Made by a program: the position numbers and the translations under genes
Part shown: positions 9,595 through 18,381 of the stretch, one piece after another
How the letters are laid out: every line of letters begins with the position of its first letter
Numbering within the stretch: position 1 is the first letter of the stretch
Notes under the pieces: generated by a model
The model's input: the letters and a program-made list of their open reading frames with translations, nothing else
Told to the model about the DNA's origin: nothing
Databases searched by the model: none
From: JAJPHI01 sp035541875
GTDB lineage: Bacteria > Desulfobacterota > Binatia > Binatales > Binataceae
DNA: 64,000 nt
NCBI GenBank assembly: GCA_035541875.1
Contig: DATKML010000014.1
Span: 1 to 64,000 of the forward strand
Direction: 5' to 3'

Positions 9595-10365
9595 ATGAAA
9601 CGCAACACGGTGATCATAGGCTGGCCGCGTCTGCACTTGGGCGCTGGGTTACTGTTCGCGGTCGCTCTGATTCTCGGTCATCCTTTAGATACGGCAGCGC
9701 AGGATCTCACGCAGCTGTTTCAACCGGCTGACCCGTCGCGCCTCAACTTGCGACTCTTTGGCAGCGGCTACGGGGCCGAGAAATATGGAACAACGCACGA
9801 AGGGTTCGAACTTGATCAGACTCTAACCCAGGCATTAAGTGTCGTCGGACGGGCTTCCGCTTACCAGATCTATCAAGGGACTGGCTTTGATAGTCCCTTG
9901 ACTCCGTCGCGCCATAGCTCAACGCGTAATTTCGGAAGGTTTGAAGGAGGATTGAGCCTGACGCCCTTTCCGGACGCCATTTTCACGATGCTCGGTGGAG
10001 AGGATGTTGGCGACAGTGACGCGCCGATGTTCGAGAACGATTTTTCGAGCTGGTTCGCGATGCGTACGTTGCATCCAGTGAACTTTTCTTACGGCGCAAG
10101 CCACTACTACAACAACGACGTGACCAACGGCTTGATCGATCTCCGCACGGTGGTGCTTTCTACGGGCAGGATGATCCTGTTGATGGGAGCTGGAGGAGCC
10201 ATCTGGGGTGGCGGTTCAGTTGGCCAGGCGAAAGGACAGGGTGGGCCTGATCTTGGTATCTTCCTGCGTGAATGGCGCATGAGTATCGATGTGCAAGCTG
10301 GATACGGCAGTTCGCATACCTACGGTACGGTCGGCTTGTCGCGAAGCGTCAGTTGGGATAATTAA
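9595..10365 (+). CDS. Putative outer-membrane beta-barrel protein, function unknown
   Basis: ATG 9595 is preferred over GTG 9562 because the latter would overlap the FecR gene and add a charged leader before the signal peptide. Residues 1-34 look like a signal peptide (cleavage after TAA). The 200-odd mature residues alternate polar and hydrophobic positions and end in paired amphipathic strands (VQAGYGSSHTYGTV, GLSRSVSW), as in small outer-membrane barrels. I recognise no family. It lies 4 bases after the FecR-domain gene and is probably co-expressed with it. Confidence 0.65.
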   Translation: MKRNTVIIGWPRLHLGAGLLFAVALILGHPLDTAAQDLTQLFQPADPSRLNLRLFGSGYGAEKYGTTHEGFELDQTLTQALSVVGRASAYQIYQGTGFDSPLTPSRHSSTRNFGRFEGGLSLTPFPDAIFTMLGGEDVGDSDAPMFENDFSSWFAMRTLHPVNFSYGASHYYNNDVTNGLIDLRTVVLSTGRMILLMGAGGAIWGGGSVGQAKGQGGPDLGIFLREWRMSIDVQAGYGSSHTYGTVGLSRSVSWDN

Positions 10366-10437
10366 GCTGAGCCCAACAACCAGCTGAAAAGAGCGCTTAC
10401 ATAACAACGGCCCTTATCAGGTTCATCGATTCGAAAC

Positions 10438-10820
10438 CTATTCTGGGGACGTTCCTTTGAGTCTATCGTTGCGACGTGAGAACGGCGACTGTGGAAGAAC
10501 CGAATCGAAGAGCTCAATCGCTTTGGCGTGCCATAATTGGATGGGTTTCCAGCTTTTGGGGAAGTGCTCTCACCATCGCAGTTGAGACCAGTAAGGGCCT
10601 CCACCGCGGAAATGGAGGCCGTACGACGTTCCGTCGAGTCCGAGGGTATTGTCCTTAGGGCAGGGCGGAATCTAGACCTTGGCCAATTCGGCCATGACGG
10701 GATCGTAGATTTCCGATGGTAGTGGGAGCTCCGATCTGTCGATCCAATTGATGCCGCAGAGCCAAAACACTCTGCGCACAAAGCGATCGCTTGCAGTTTC
10801 TATCAACAACCATGAACCCC
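10438..10820 (-). pseudogene. Decayed gene of unknown function with two internal stops
   Basis: Reading the minus strand in one frame gives protein-like sequence interrupted by TAG at 10672-10674 and TGA at 10570-10572, then a final TAG at 10438-10440. The segments between the stops (ELPLPSEIYDPVMAELAK, then LGLDGTSYGLHFRGGGPYW, then EHFPKSWKPIQLWHAKAIEL) run on in the same frame and look like one globular protein with a conserved GLDGTxYxL strand. The preserved frame argues for recent decay by point mutation rather than chance. No start codon is clear. I cannot name the parent family with certainty. Confidence 0.55.
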
Positions 10821-11191
10821 ACACATCAAATGAGGGTGAGCGTCATAGTCGCAATGGAAGACGTCGCGCATCGTGTCGCTCAAGTCCGCTGCACAAAAAG
10901 AGGGTTATCGAAGACGTCTCGATGAGCCACGTTCTTCTCGCTTTCTGCGCAAATAAACTGCTGATAGCGAGAAGATAGCATAATCTGTCTTATGGTTCTG
11001 CACGACGCGGAACTCTATGAGCTAGGGAGATCTTCGAGCACCCTGTCCGTCGCGTTCGTATTTCGCACCGACCTCTTCATAGAAGACGTCGATGGCGGTT
11101 TCACGAATCGCACTGGTTGGTGCTATAAGATCTAGAATCCGCGCTGTCTTCTAAGGCCTCTAACCCGTTAGCTAAAAGGGAGGGCTGAGCC
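10821..11191. other. Gene-free stretch next to the decayed gene
   Basis: No complete gene is supported here. On the minus strand (about 11032-11150) a 42-codon frame between two stops reads like the tail of a protein (RETAIDVFYEEVGAKYERDG), possibly another remnant. A strong ribosome site (GGGAGGG, about 11178-11184) near the right edge belongs to the small CxxC gene. Confidence 0.4.
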
Positions 11192-11449
11192 ATGACAGGA
11201 TACGATATCCGGTCCGACCAGACCGGGGTCTTCGTCAATCGCATCTTCCAATGTCCCGTATGTCGTGAAAGGGCGCAGGGCCTGCGCATCACCGGCGTCA
11301 AGGACTGGCGTGTTATCGAAGGCAGGTTCCATCACGCGAAAGGGATTTGCTCCGGTTCGATGATCGTGCCGGGGATGGCCGCGGCGATGGACCTCCTGCG
11401 TCTCGCAATCGAAGCGAACGCGCAAGCTTTCCGGAAGACGGCAGCGTAG
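11192..11449 (+). CDS. Small CxxC protein, function unknown
   Basis: The 85-residue product starts at ATG 11192 with a GGGAGGG ribosome site 7-8 bases upstream, which makes it a credible gene despite its size. It holds one CPVC pair at residues 21-24 and a third Cys near residue 53, so half a zinc ribbon or a redox site is possible. The C-terminal third is Ala-rich and helical. The stop codon lies inside a perfect hairpin (11433-11461). I recognise no family. Confidence 0.65.
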   Translation: MTGYDIRSDQTGVFVNRIFQCPVCRERAQGLRITGVKDWRVIEGRFHHAKGICSGSMIVPGMAAAMDLLRLAIEANAQAFRKTAA

Positions 11450-11461
11450 CTGCCGTCTTCC
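11433..11461. terminator. Perfect 13-bp hairpin between convergent genes
   Basis: The arms GGAAGACGGCAGC and GCTGCCGTCTTCC match without error around a 3-base centre, spanning the stop codon of the small CxxC gene and lying 20 bases before the end of the DUF1501 gene on the other strand. There is no T-run on either side, so it may block read-through or protect 3' ends rather than act as a classical intrinsic terminator. Confidence 0.6.
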
Positions 11462-11481
11462 TCTCGCGTGCTATTTCGAGT

Positions 11482-12822
11482 TTAGACGAAACCCAGATTC
11501 TGCTGAGTAAAGTTCTTCAGATCGGGGAAAATCGTCGGTAGATCCGTTGAGCTGACGCCGAGCCAGGAAGCAAGCGTAGCGCCGTACTGTTCGACCGAGG
11601 TTGTTGGAATCCAGATGCCGCGATCGACGGCGTCATCAGGACCGCTCAGCTCAAGCGTCGGGAACGTGCCATAAAGATCGCCGCCCTTAACCGCACCGCC
11701 GATCACCATCTGGTGGTTGCCCCAGGCGTGATCAGTGCCTCCGTTCGTGTTGGGTTGGCAGGTCCGGGCAAAGTCTGATTGCGTGAAAGTGGTGATGGAA
11801 TCGGCAACCCCCAATTCGACGGTCGCGTTGTAGAACGCATTCAGCGCCTGGCTGAGAATGGTGAGCAGAGGGTCCTGTTCATTCAGTTGGTCGCTATGGG
11901 TATCAAAGCCGCCGAGCGAGGCGAAGAAGATCTGGTTGGTTGCCCCCCCCAGTGTATCCCGCACCTGGATAATCTGCGCGATTTGCTGAAGCTGTTTGCC
12001 CAACCCTGTACTAGGAAACACGGTCGTCAAGGGCGTCGCTCCGGCAAAGGCTGATGTCAAGGTTTTGTTGATGTTCAGGCCGTTCTGCGTAACGGTGTTG
12101 CTCGCCTGAACCATCGAGAGCCCGCTGTCGAAAGAGAGTAGCTGCTGCAGGGCGGTGTCACGAGCATTGGCCCCGGCGGTGCCATTGGAGCCGCTCAGGG
12201 TAAGCGATCCCCCTGGGATGATCGTGGCGGGCGAGGTGCTGACGCCCGTGAGAAAGAGCGTGTTTCCCGCCACGGAGGTGCTGACCGGATAGGTTGCTCC
12301 GGTCGGCTGGAGAAGATCAGCAACACGCCCACCCCATCCGGTGGTGGTCAGTAGCGACGAGCGGCTTCCGTTCTGATTCTCGTTCTGTTGGTCCTGATGA
12401 GAATAGAGGTTCTCGGGTATAGAGACCGTGTTTGTCCGGTATTGAGTACGCGTAGTTGGTTCAACCAGAGGACCGACGTTGGCCACGAAAGCTACCTGAC
12501 CACTACTGTAGAGCGTCTGGATTTCCGGCAGGTTCGGATGCAGCCCGTACGGGGTGGAGTCCAAGGTCGTAATTGGCAGCAAAGATCCCTGCGCGATTGC
12601 GAGACTGCCGCGAACCGTCGAGTAGTCTGTGTATCGCGAATCGAGCGGCACAATTAGCTGATTGCCGTCATTTCCACCGAAGAGAAAAACACAGACCAGC
12701 GCGCGATAGCTGCTGGAACTGGCTAGGGCGTTGATGAGTCCGAAGCGGTTCATCGCACCGAGAGCGGCGACTGAACAGCAAGTAGCCTTGATAAAGCTTC
12801 GTCGAGAGATAATCGAAACCAT
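11482..12822 (-). CDS. DUF1501 family protein, Tat-exported
   Basis: The 446-residue product starts with a twin-arginine signal (SRRSFIK, Arg7-Arg8, then a hydrophobic stretch). The body is DUF1501, a sulfatase or alkaline-phosphatase-like fold: 'VFLFGGNDGNQLIVPLD' near the front, 'FFASLGGFDTHSDQ' in the middle and 'GGTDHAWGNHQMVIGGAV' towards the end, with conserved Asp and His that could bind metal. A GAGG ribosome site precedes the ATG. It lies 14 bases after the DUF1800 gene, and such pairs are common in environmental bacteria. The substrate is unknown. Confidence 0.9.
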   Translation of the reverse strand: MVSIISRRSFIKATCCSVAALGAMNRFGLINALASSSSYRALVCVFLFGGNDGNQLIVPLDSRYTDYSTVRGSLAIAQGSLLPITTLDSTPYGLHPNLPEIQTLYSSGQVAFVANVGPLVEPTTRTQYRTNTVSIPENLYSHQDQQNENQNGSRSSLLTTTGWGGRVADLLQPTGATYPVSTSVAGNTLFLTGVSTSPATIIPGGSLTLSGSNGTAGANARDTALQQLLSFDSGLSMVQASNTVTQNGLNINKTLTSAFAGATPLTTVFPSTGLGKQLQQIAQIIQVRDTLGGATNQIFFASLGGFDTHSDQLNEQDPLLTILSQALNAFYNATVELGVADSITTFTQSDFARTCQPNTNGGTDHAWGNHQMVIGGAVKGGDLYGTFPTLELSGPDDAVDRGIWIPTTSVEQYGATLASWLGVSSTDLPTIFPDLKNFTQQNLGFV

Positions 12823-12836
12823 GGTTGAATCCTCTT

Positions 12837-14663
12837 TTAGTGCTCTACCTGGTAGAAAGCGGACGACGCTGCCAAATAGAGTGCATACCGCGCCTGCAAG
12901 GTTTTCGACGGTTCAGCCGCCAACGCGGTGGTGATAGTGGAGCGCATGCTGTCGGGCATTGCGCCGCCGAAGAACGCGTTACTTACCGCATCAAGCAATG
13001 CTGACGGATTCGCGGCCAAGGCGACGAAAGGCGAGAGATCGACTGTCACGTCGGTACCGAGGTTTGAGCGTAGCGTGCGATCTACATAGTTGGCGCGAAT
13101 AACCGCGGTCGACGGAGTCATGATCTGGAACTCCGGCGCAGCCAGTGCTCCATCGTTGATGTGGTAGAGCGGCGAGTAGTAGTTGAAGACACTGGGCGGC
13201 TCGAAGATCAGTTCTCCCATGTCATCGATGTAGTATGCCAACGAGTTGTTCGGACCCACTGTGGCCTGAAGAGCCCGGAGCATCGCGAGCGCATATAGGA
13301 GTGGCTCACGTAGGTGGCCGCTAGTCTTGATTACCTTCTTCGGCTGATCACCGGCCCGTGCCTCGCTATCCAGCAGAATCGCTTTGACTACCGCAGCAAG
13401 ATTGCCACGCGTACCTTTCCCGTCGTTGGCGAAGATCTTGGCGATTCGCTTCACGTACGCGGGCGAAGGATTACTCGTTACGAGCTGCTGGATGAGACGT
13501 GTCGCGATAAACGGTCCGACGTTCGGATGGTTGAAGATGGTATCGAGAGCGGCCTTGAGATCCGCCGTTGAGGTCTGTCCCGAAGGAGTCGTCTGGCCAA
13601 GAAAGGTTTTGGCCGTGGTGTCGTGGTAGCTATCGACAGAGATCATCGAACCTACGTAGTTCTGGGGATTCCAGAAATGCCCAGCCGTTCCCGGATAAGT
13701 CCATCCAGTTAGGGCGCGAGCAAGCTGCTGGATGTCGGTTTCGCCATAAATTGGAATCGTATTGCCCTGCGCATCGAGCTTTTCGGTGCCGTCATTGTTT
13801 AGCTCGACGGTGCCGATAGTGAACAGCTGCATCAGTTCGCGAGCATAGTTTTCATTGGGGAGAGCGCCCGACGCTGGTTTAGCGTTATTGACCATGTCCA
13901 GGTAGTTGCCCATAGAGGGACTGAGCGTCACGTCCTCCATCAGCTGACGGAAATTCGCGAAGGCATCCTGAGCCAGCAAATTGTAGTAGGGCACCAAACC
14001 GGTCACATCGATCTTCAAATCCGAGATGACGAAAATCTCACTCAAAGCGAAAGCCACTCGCTGCCGGAGCTGATCGGGAGCAGTCATTACATTGGTTAGA
14101 AATTGCGACTTCTCATAAGTGGCGCCGGAACCGCTTGGAGGCGTTGTAATCGTCGTTGCCGGAAGTGCTATTTGCGCGGCTACCCAGTTCTTGACACCTT
14201 GTTTTTGAACATCGGCGACACTTTGCGGGTCAGGTCCCCAGCTTGCCTGCTCAAGTAGCCGAAAAGCAGATAAGTAGGTCGCCTTCGGACCCTTCACGCT
14301 TGTGAGTTGTAGTCCGTAAATCGGGGAAGTCGCGCCACCCGTAAGGCTAACGGTAAGGGGTACGACATTGCCGGCTACCGAAGAAAGGGTCCCGGTTGCG
14401 ACAAGCTTTTTGGGCGAGACGTACTTCGTCGTGAAACTGACGCCCCTGACGCTCACCTGCGCGGTGTTGTCGAATCCCGAGCCGTTGATAGTCAGGGTCG
14501 CGTTGCCGATTAAAGCCGGCGAAGGCTTCACACTGGTTATCGCGGGCGTTTGGGCAGCAGCTGGTGATGCGACCAAGAGGGTAAGACAAGTTAGGAGCAG
14601 AAGCATCGATGCCAGCCCCCAACGATCGCGCCCTGCCTGTTGTGTGAGAAAGTAATCAATCAT
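12837..14663 (-). CDS. DUF1800 family secreted protein with N-terminal IPT/TIG domain
   Basis: The 608-residue product has a signal peptide ending near ASPAAAQ (about residue 38), an IPT/TIG-like immunoglobulin fold at about 40-125 (PALIGNATLTINGSGFDN), and a DUF1800 domain for the rest. DUF1800 marks include 'NENYARELMQLFTIG', 'ARALTGWTY' and the 'HPNVGPFIATRLIQQLV' segment. No ribosome site is obvious before the ATG, so the true start could be slightly downstream. It is the first gene of a two-gene unit with DUF1501; the pair is often thought to act together at the cell surface, with no settled reaction. Confidence 0.9.
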   Translation of the reverse strand: MIDYFLTQQAGRDRWGLASMLLLLTCLTLLVASPAAAQTPAITSVKPSPALIGNATLTINGSGFDNTAQVSVRGVSFTTKYVSPKKLVATGTLSSVAGNVVPLTVSLTGGATSPIYGLQLTSVKGPKATYLSAFRLLEQASWGPDPQSVADVQKQGVKNWVAAQIALPATTITTPPSGSGATYEKSQFLTNVMTAPDQLRQRVAFALSEIFVISDLKIDVTGLVPYYNLLAQDAFANFRQLMEDVTLSPSMGNYLDMVNNAKPASGALPNENYARELMQLFTIGTVELNNDGTEKLDAQGNTIPIYGETDIQQLARALTGWTYPGTAGHFWNPQNYVGSMISVDSYHDTTAKTFLGQTTPSGQTSTADLKAALDTIFNHPNVGPFIATRLIQQLVTSNPSPAYVKRIAKIFANDGKGTRGNLAAVVKAILLDSEARAGDQPKKVIKTSGHLREPLLYALAMLRALQATVGPNNSLAYYIDDMGELIFEPPSVFNYYSPLYHINDGALAAPEFQIMTPSTAVIRANYVDRTLRSNLGTDVTVDLSPFVALAANPSALLDAVSNAFFGGAMPDSMRSTITTALAAEPSKTLQARYALYLAASSAFYQVEH

Positions 14664-15031
14664 GGCTTAAATCAGGGCTAAATTACCTTAAATTACTTAA
14701 TCCAAAGCCATCTTTCTTATGCTTTGTAATAAAACCTGCTTCGAATTAAGCCTAAAATCTCCCCAGTCATCGAGTTACTAAAGGGGCAGAATTGAGACAA
14801 GCTCTTTTGAAGACTGAGGAATTTACGCGACACTAGCAGGCGTGTCCTTAGCTAATAGGACTGAGTATCGCCGAGTGGGAGCGAACTAGAGGGACGTAAA
14901 GAGGGTGATTGGTCGCCGAGCAATTAAGCAGGCGGGCAAGAATTTTCGGCGGCCTCCTGCCCCACAAAATTAAAAACCGCCCACCACTGTGATCGGCGGC
15001 CTCCTCGACCTGCTGAGTTAGGCCTGTGAAT
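14664..15031. other. Gene-free stretch between two minus-strand operons
   Basis: The left part, just upstream of the DUF1800 gene, is AT-rich and holds two direct copies of TAAATTAC (14680-14687 and 14690-14697), plausibly part of its promoter region. The right part holds the terminator of the sulfur operon. No gene is supported. Confidence 0.5.
14972..14999 (-). terminator. Intrinsic terminator of the sulfur-stress operon
   Basis: Read on the minus strand, CCGCC pairs with GGCGG around a 13-base inner segment that can pair further, and is followed at once by TTTTTAATTTT. It lies about 33 bases past the DUF1634 stop codon, the last gene of the operon. Confidence 0.65.
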
Positions 15032-15451
15032 TTAGCCGATACGTCCCAGCATCGCACCTAAAACCAAGGCGATGAGCACGTAGGCGGTGAAGCCAACGAA
15101 GGCGTAATCGCGGGCCTTGAGATATAAGCCAAGGCAAAAAGCGACCCGCACGAGAGGGACGAGGGTCAGTAGAAAGAGACCCATCATCAGGATCGCTCGC
15201 GGCTCTCCGCTCATTACCTTGGAAGCGATAGTGGTGAGGCTCTGCTTGCCGATCAGATGCCCTAGCTGAACCTGATGATATCGCTCGACGAAATGCGAGG
15301 GTGTGTACAGCGCAGTCATAATCAGGCCGAGAATTAGTGAAGCCATCGAGATCAGCACGATCGTGCGGAGCAGAACCGGCGTCCAGACTCGAAGGATACG
15401 GTCTTCATCAGCACTGACGTTGTCGGGTTGTATAATTGCTAATTTTGCCAT
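15032..15451 (-). CDS. DUF1634 membrane protein
   Basis: The 139-residue product has three membrane helices (about 27-49, 87-108 and 117-137). The arrangement 'RILRVWTPVLLRTIVLIS' then 'RAILMMGLFLLTLVPLVRVAF' fits DUF1634, a small protein almost always encoded beside TauE/SafE exporters. It starts 2 bases after the TauE gene and ends the operon. It may be an accessory subunit of the exporter; this is inferred from linkage alone. Confidence 0.85.
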   Translation of the reverse strand: MAKLAIIQPDNVSADEDRILRVWTPVLLRTIVLISMASLILGLIMTALYTPSHFVERYHQVQLGHLIGKQSLTTIASKVMSGEPRAILMMGLFLLTLVPLVRVAFCLGLYLKARDYAFVGFTAYVLIALVLGAMLGRIG

Positions 15452-15453
15452 GG

Positions 15454-16281
15454 TCAGATTCCGTTGATGGCGCGCCAGCCCATCTCGAGAGCGATCAAGA
15501 GCAGGATAGCGGCGAAGGCGGTGCGCATATGCTGCACTTTAAGTTTCGGCAAGAAGCGACTGCCTACGAAGGCCCCGATCGTTACTCCAACTGCGACCGG
15601 TGCGGCGATTGTGGTAGAGACATCGCCACGTGAAAGGAACACCAGTGCTCCCGCGCCGGCAGTCACGCCGATCATGAAATTACTGGTCGCGCTCGAGACC
15701 TTCAGCGGAATGTGCATGACTTGATCCATAGCGATTACTTTGAGTGCGCCTGAACCAACGCCCAGCAGTCCTGACATGACGCCGGCGACCAACATCAAGG
15801 GGCCGCCATAACGCACATTGATAACTTCGTAGTGTTGAGGATGCCCATACGCGTCCGGCACGTCGCCGGCCAGGCGGAGCTTGCGCGCAATCGGACCACC
15901 CTTAGCGAGGACCGTTTCTTCATGCTTGGTGATTGAGAAGAAAGCCGACTGCAGCATCATCAGTGCGAAGAGACCTTCAAGCACATAGGTGGGAACCAGG
16001 CCCGCCATAAACGCACCGACGATAGCCCCGGTGACGGTCGCACATTCGAGGACCATCGCAACTTTCAGATTAGTCCATCCGTCGCGGACGAAAGCGACAC
16101 TCGCGCCGGCACTTGTTGCCACGACGGAGATTAGACTCGCACCGACAGCGACACGCATCGGCATCTTGGCCAGGACTACCAGCGCAGGAACGATGAACAT
16201 CCCGCCACCCAGGCCCGAGATAGCTCCCACAAAACCTGCTCCAGTGGCGAGCAACAACAATCCTGAAAGGATTACTAACAC
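15454..16281 (-). CDS. TauE/SafE family sulfur-anion exporter
   Basis: The 275-residue product has about eight membrane helices in the two-repeat TauE/SafE layout. Each half opens with a glycine-rich segment (GAISGLGGGMFIVPAL near residue 20; GLLGVGSGALKVIAM near 170). These transporters move sulfite, sulfoacetate or related anions out of the cell. With the persulfide dioxygenase upstream, which makes sulfite, sulfite export is the most likely role here. Confidence 0.9.
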   Translation of the reverse strand: MLVILSGLLLLATGAGFVGAISGLGGGMFIVPALVVLAKMPMRVAVGASLISVVATSAGASVAFVRDGWTNLKVAMVLECATVTGAIVGAFMAGLVPTYVLEGLFALMMLQSAFFSITKHEETVLAKGGPIARKLRLAGDVPDAYGHPQHYEVINVRYGGPLMLVAGVMSGLLGVGSGALKVIAMDQVMHIPLKVSSATSNFMIGVTAGAGALVFLSRGDVSTTIAAPVAVGVTIGAFVGSRFLPKLKVQHMRTAFAAILLLIALEMGWRAINGI

Positions 16282-16324
16282 TTACTACTAACTCCCTTTT
16301 ATGACCAATTGCTGAAAGTGACAA

Positions 16325-16798
16325 TTATGCATCTTGAATAGTGCTCGATGAGGCGACCCGCCAATCGACTGAAGAGGCGCTATTCTTCAAGGCAGTAACC
16401 CACGAGTACAGGTACATCCCGGCGATCATCGCCACGACAAAGACCAGCACTGGGGCGGCTCCAGTCGCAAGTGACGTCAGCGCCGGTCCGGGGCAAAAAC
16501 CTCCCAAGCCCCACCCGATGCCGAAGAGTGCCGCGCCGCCAATCAGGCTCGCATCCAGATCACTACGTTTCGGCAGGGAAAAGCTCGGGACTAGAACCGG
16601 AGCCTTCATCTTGTCGACGCGTCGATAAGCGAAGAAGTACACACCGATAGCTCCGACCATCACGAACGCCAGACTCGCGTCCCAGTTGCCGAAGAAATCG
16701 AGGAAGCCGATCACTTTGATCGGGCGGGTCATACCGGCGATCCCTAGCCCGATCGCAAAGAGTAATCCCGAAAAGAAAGCGGTTATTGATGCTTTCAT
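16325..16798 (-). CDS. YeeE/YedE family (DUF6691) membrane protein
   Basis: The open frame extends to 16930, but the start is placed at 16798 because the extension overlaps the preceding YeeE gene and lacks family sequence. The 157-residue product has about four helices and the conserved GGFCPGPALTSL segment, whose Cys is thought to guide thiosulfate or persulfide in YeeE. It follows the first YeeE half by 5 bases. Together the two polypeptides probably make one channel that full-length YeeE forms as a single chain. Confidence 0.88.
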   Translation of the reverse strand: MKASITAFFSGLLFAIGLGIAGMTRPIKVIGFLDFFGNWDASLAFVMVGAIGVYFFAYRRVDKMKAPVLVPSFSLPKRSDLDASLIGGAALFGIGWGLGGFCPGPALTSLATGAAPVLVFVVAMIAGMYLYSWVTALKNSASSVDWRVASSSTIQDA

Positions 16799-16803
16799 AG
16801 TAT

Positions 16804-17229
16804 TTAATTTCCGAAGACATGGTTCAGCAGAAAGACCGTTACCGCGCCGGTGAAGATGAAAGTACCTGTGGCGATAATCGAACGGGGCGAGAGTCGGCTG
16901 ACACCGCATACGCCGTGTCCGCTGGTACATCCGCTGCCCAGCCGTGTCCCGAAACCCACGAATAGGCCTGCCGCGATAAGTATCGGGTAGGGGCGGATGA
17001 TACCGAAATCGTAAGCGCTTGGTAGAAACAATCTCAGCATCAGACCACCGACGAAGAGGCCCCCAAGGAAGGCGACCCGCCAGGATGTATCGCCCTTAGT
17101 CGGCTTGAGGACGCCGCCTAGGATGCCGCTGATTCCAGCGATCTTTCCGTCCAGCAACAGCATCGCGGCGGCACTCAGACCAATCAGGATTCCACCGAGC
17201 AGTGCACTAGAGGGTGTAAAGTTATGCAT
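16804..17229 (-). CDS. YeeE/YedE family sulfur-transport membrane protein
   Basis: The 141-residue product has four helices and the conserved motif GSGCTSGHGVCGVSRLSPRS, with two Cys that match the sulfur-relay residues of thiosulfate-uptake YeeE. It is the partner half of the downstream DUF6691 protein. It lies 19 bases after the persulfide dioxygenase gene in the same operon, suggesting import or handling of reduced sulfur. Confidence 0.9.
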   Translation of the reverse strand: MHNFTPSSALLGGILIGLSAAAMLLLDGKIAGISGILGGVLKPTKGDTSWRVAFLGGLFVGGLMLRLFLPSAYDFGIIRPYPILIAAGLFVGFGTRLGSGCTSGHGVCGVSRLSPRSIIATGTFIFTGAVTVFLLNHVFGN

Positions 17230-17248
17230 CGCGTTTCTCTTTGATCGA

Positions 17249-18286
17249 TTACCGTTCGACCGGCAGTTTGGCCTCGTTCCAAGCGAGCATCCCGCCCTTC
17301 AGGTTGCTCACATGTTCAAAGCCCAACGCCGTCAGGATTGCGGCGCCGGTAGTGCTACGGATACCGGCGCGACAGACCGCGACAACGTCGTGACTCTTCA
17401 GGCCTTCCAGCTCACCCACCCGATTGGGTAGCGAACGTAACGGTACGAGGCGGCTGCCTTTGATGTGGCCGAGTTCGTCGCGATACTCTTCGGGTTCGCG
17501 GACATCGATCACCGCGGGAGGATTTCCCTCGTTGAGTCGCGCGGCGAGTTCGGTAGGCGACAACTGATGAATCGCGCCGAGCTGCGTCAGATCGGGGAAC
17601 TTAATCGAGTCATCATCGATTGCCGATTGGTTTGCCTGCAATGCTTCCTGGATCTTATCGGGCAGCGCGAGCCCGAGATTTTTCATGATGTCGATGTACT
17701 GATCGCGGGTCTTGCCAGCGAGTCGCGGATTCGAGGATTTCTCCTTGCCGATGGTGGTGGAATGATTGCCGCGATAATCGTGAGCCGGGTAAACGACCGT
17801 ATCGTCCGGCAGCGTGAACATCGAGCGGTAGATACCGTCATATTGCGCGCCGGAATCACCGCCCGGGAAGTCAGAACGTCCAGTTCCGCCGATCAGCAGC
17901 GTGTCTCCACTGAACAGCTTTCCATCCGTGTAGACGCTGAGCCCATCCGGTGTATGTCCCGGCGTCGCCAGCATCTTGAGCTTATAATCGCCCAGTTCAA
18001 GCACGTCTCCATCACCGATATGAATTGCGACGTGCGGCGCGGGAGCATGTCGTTCCATCACGACCTTGGCGTCGGTGAGATCGGCCAGATCGAAAATGCC
18101 GCTGCGATGATCGGCGTGAGTGTGGGTGTCGATCAGATACTTGAGGCGGAAGCCGTGGTACGCAGCGACCGCAATATAGCGGCCGGTGTTCTCCTTGAGC
18201 GGGTCGATAAGAGCGGCCTCGCGCGTGCGTTCGCAAGCCAGCATGTAGGTTTTGCACTTGCCTCGATTCAATTCACGACAGAACAT
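17249..18286 (-). CDS. Persulfide dioxygenase (ETHE1-like) fused to a rhodanese domain
   Basis: The start at 18286 is chosen for its AGGAGG ribosome site seven bases upstream; the longer frame to 18331 lacks one. Residues 1-230 are a metallo-beta-lactamase fold with THTHADH (His55, His57, Asp59, His60), TPGHTPDG and AHDYRG as iron ligands, as in ETHE1 and bacterial PDO. Residues about 245-345 are a rhodanese with active-site loop CRAGIRS (Cys305). The enzyme should oxidise glutathione persulfide to sulfite, while the rhodanese passes sulfur to or from thiosulfate. It heads an operon with YeeE, TauE and DUF1634 and faces an ArsR regulator. Confidence 0.92.
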   Translation of the reverse strand: MFCRELNRGKCKTYMLACERTREAALIDPLKENTGRYIAVAAYHGFRLKYLIDTHTHADHRSGIFDLADLTDAKVVMERHAPAPHVAIHIGDGDVLELGDYKLKMLATPGHTPDGLSVYTDGKLFSGDTLLIGGTGRSDFPGGDSGAQYDGIYRSMFTLPDDTVVYPAHDYRGNHSTTIGKEKSSNPRLAGKTRDQYIDIMKNLGLALPDKIQEALQANQSAIDDDSIKFPDLTQLGAIHQLSPTELAARLNEGNPPAVIDVREPEEYRDELGHIKGSRLVPLRSLPNRVGELEGLKSHDVVAVCRAGIRSTTGAAILTALGFEHVSNLKGGMLAWNEAKLPVER

Positions 18287-18344
18287 GATACGCCTCCTCT
18301 TGGTGGTGCGGCCGATGGTGCCGGCTGCCATCTAACACCAGTAC

Positions 18345-18380
18345 TTGACTCTCTACTGAATACCTATATAACTAAGTAGA
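18345..18380. promoter_or_regulatory. Divergent promoter/operator between the dioxygenase operon and the ArsR gene
   Basis: On the plus strand TTGACT (18345-18350) and TATAAC (18367-18372) are 16 bases apart. The predicted start of transcription is within a few bases of the ArsR ATG at 18382, so that mRNA may be nearly leaderless. The same stretch holds the inverted repeat TCTACT (18352-18357) and AGTAGA (18375-18380), which brackets the -10 element and is a reasonable ArsR operator. All of this is motif reading, not proof. Confidence 0.45.
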
Positions 18381-18381
18381 T

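Noticed and set aside
16799..16930. N-terminal extension of the second YeeE protein
   Set aside because: The extra 44 residues are Arg/His-rich, overlap the preceding YeeE gene and have no family match; the internal Met at 16798 starts the helix-rich protein.
17465..18379. A 304-codon open frame on the plus strand opposite the persulfide dioxygenase
   Set aside because: The opposite strand encodes a complete dioxygenase-rhodanese with all metal ligands; this frame has no recognisable sequence.
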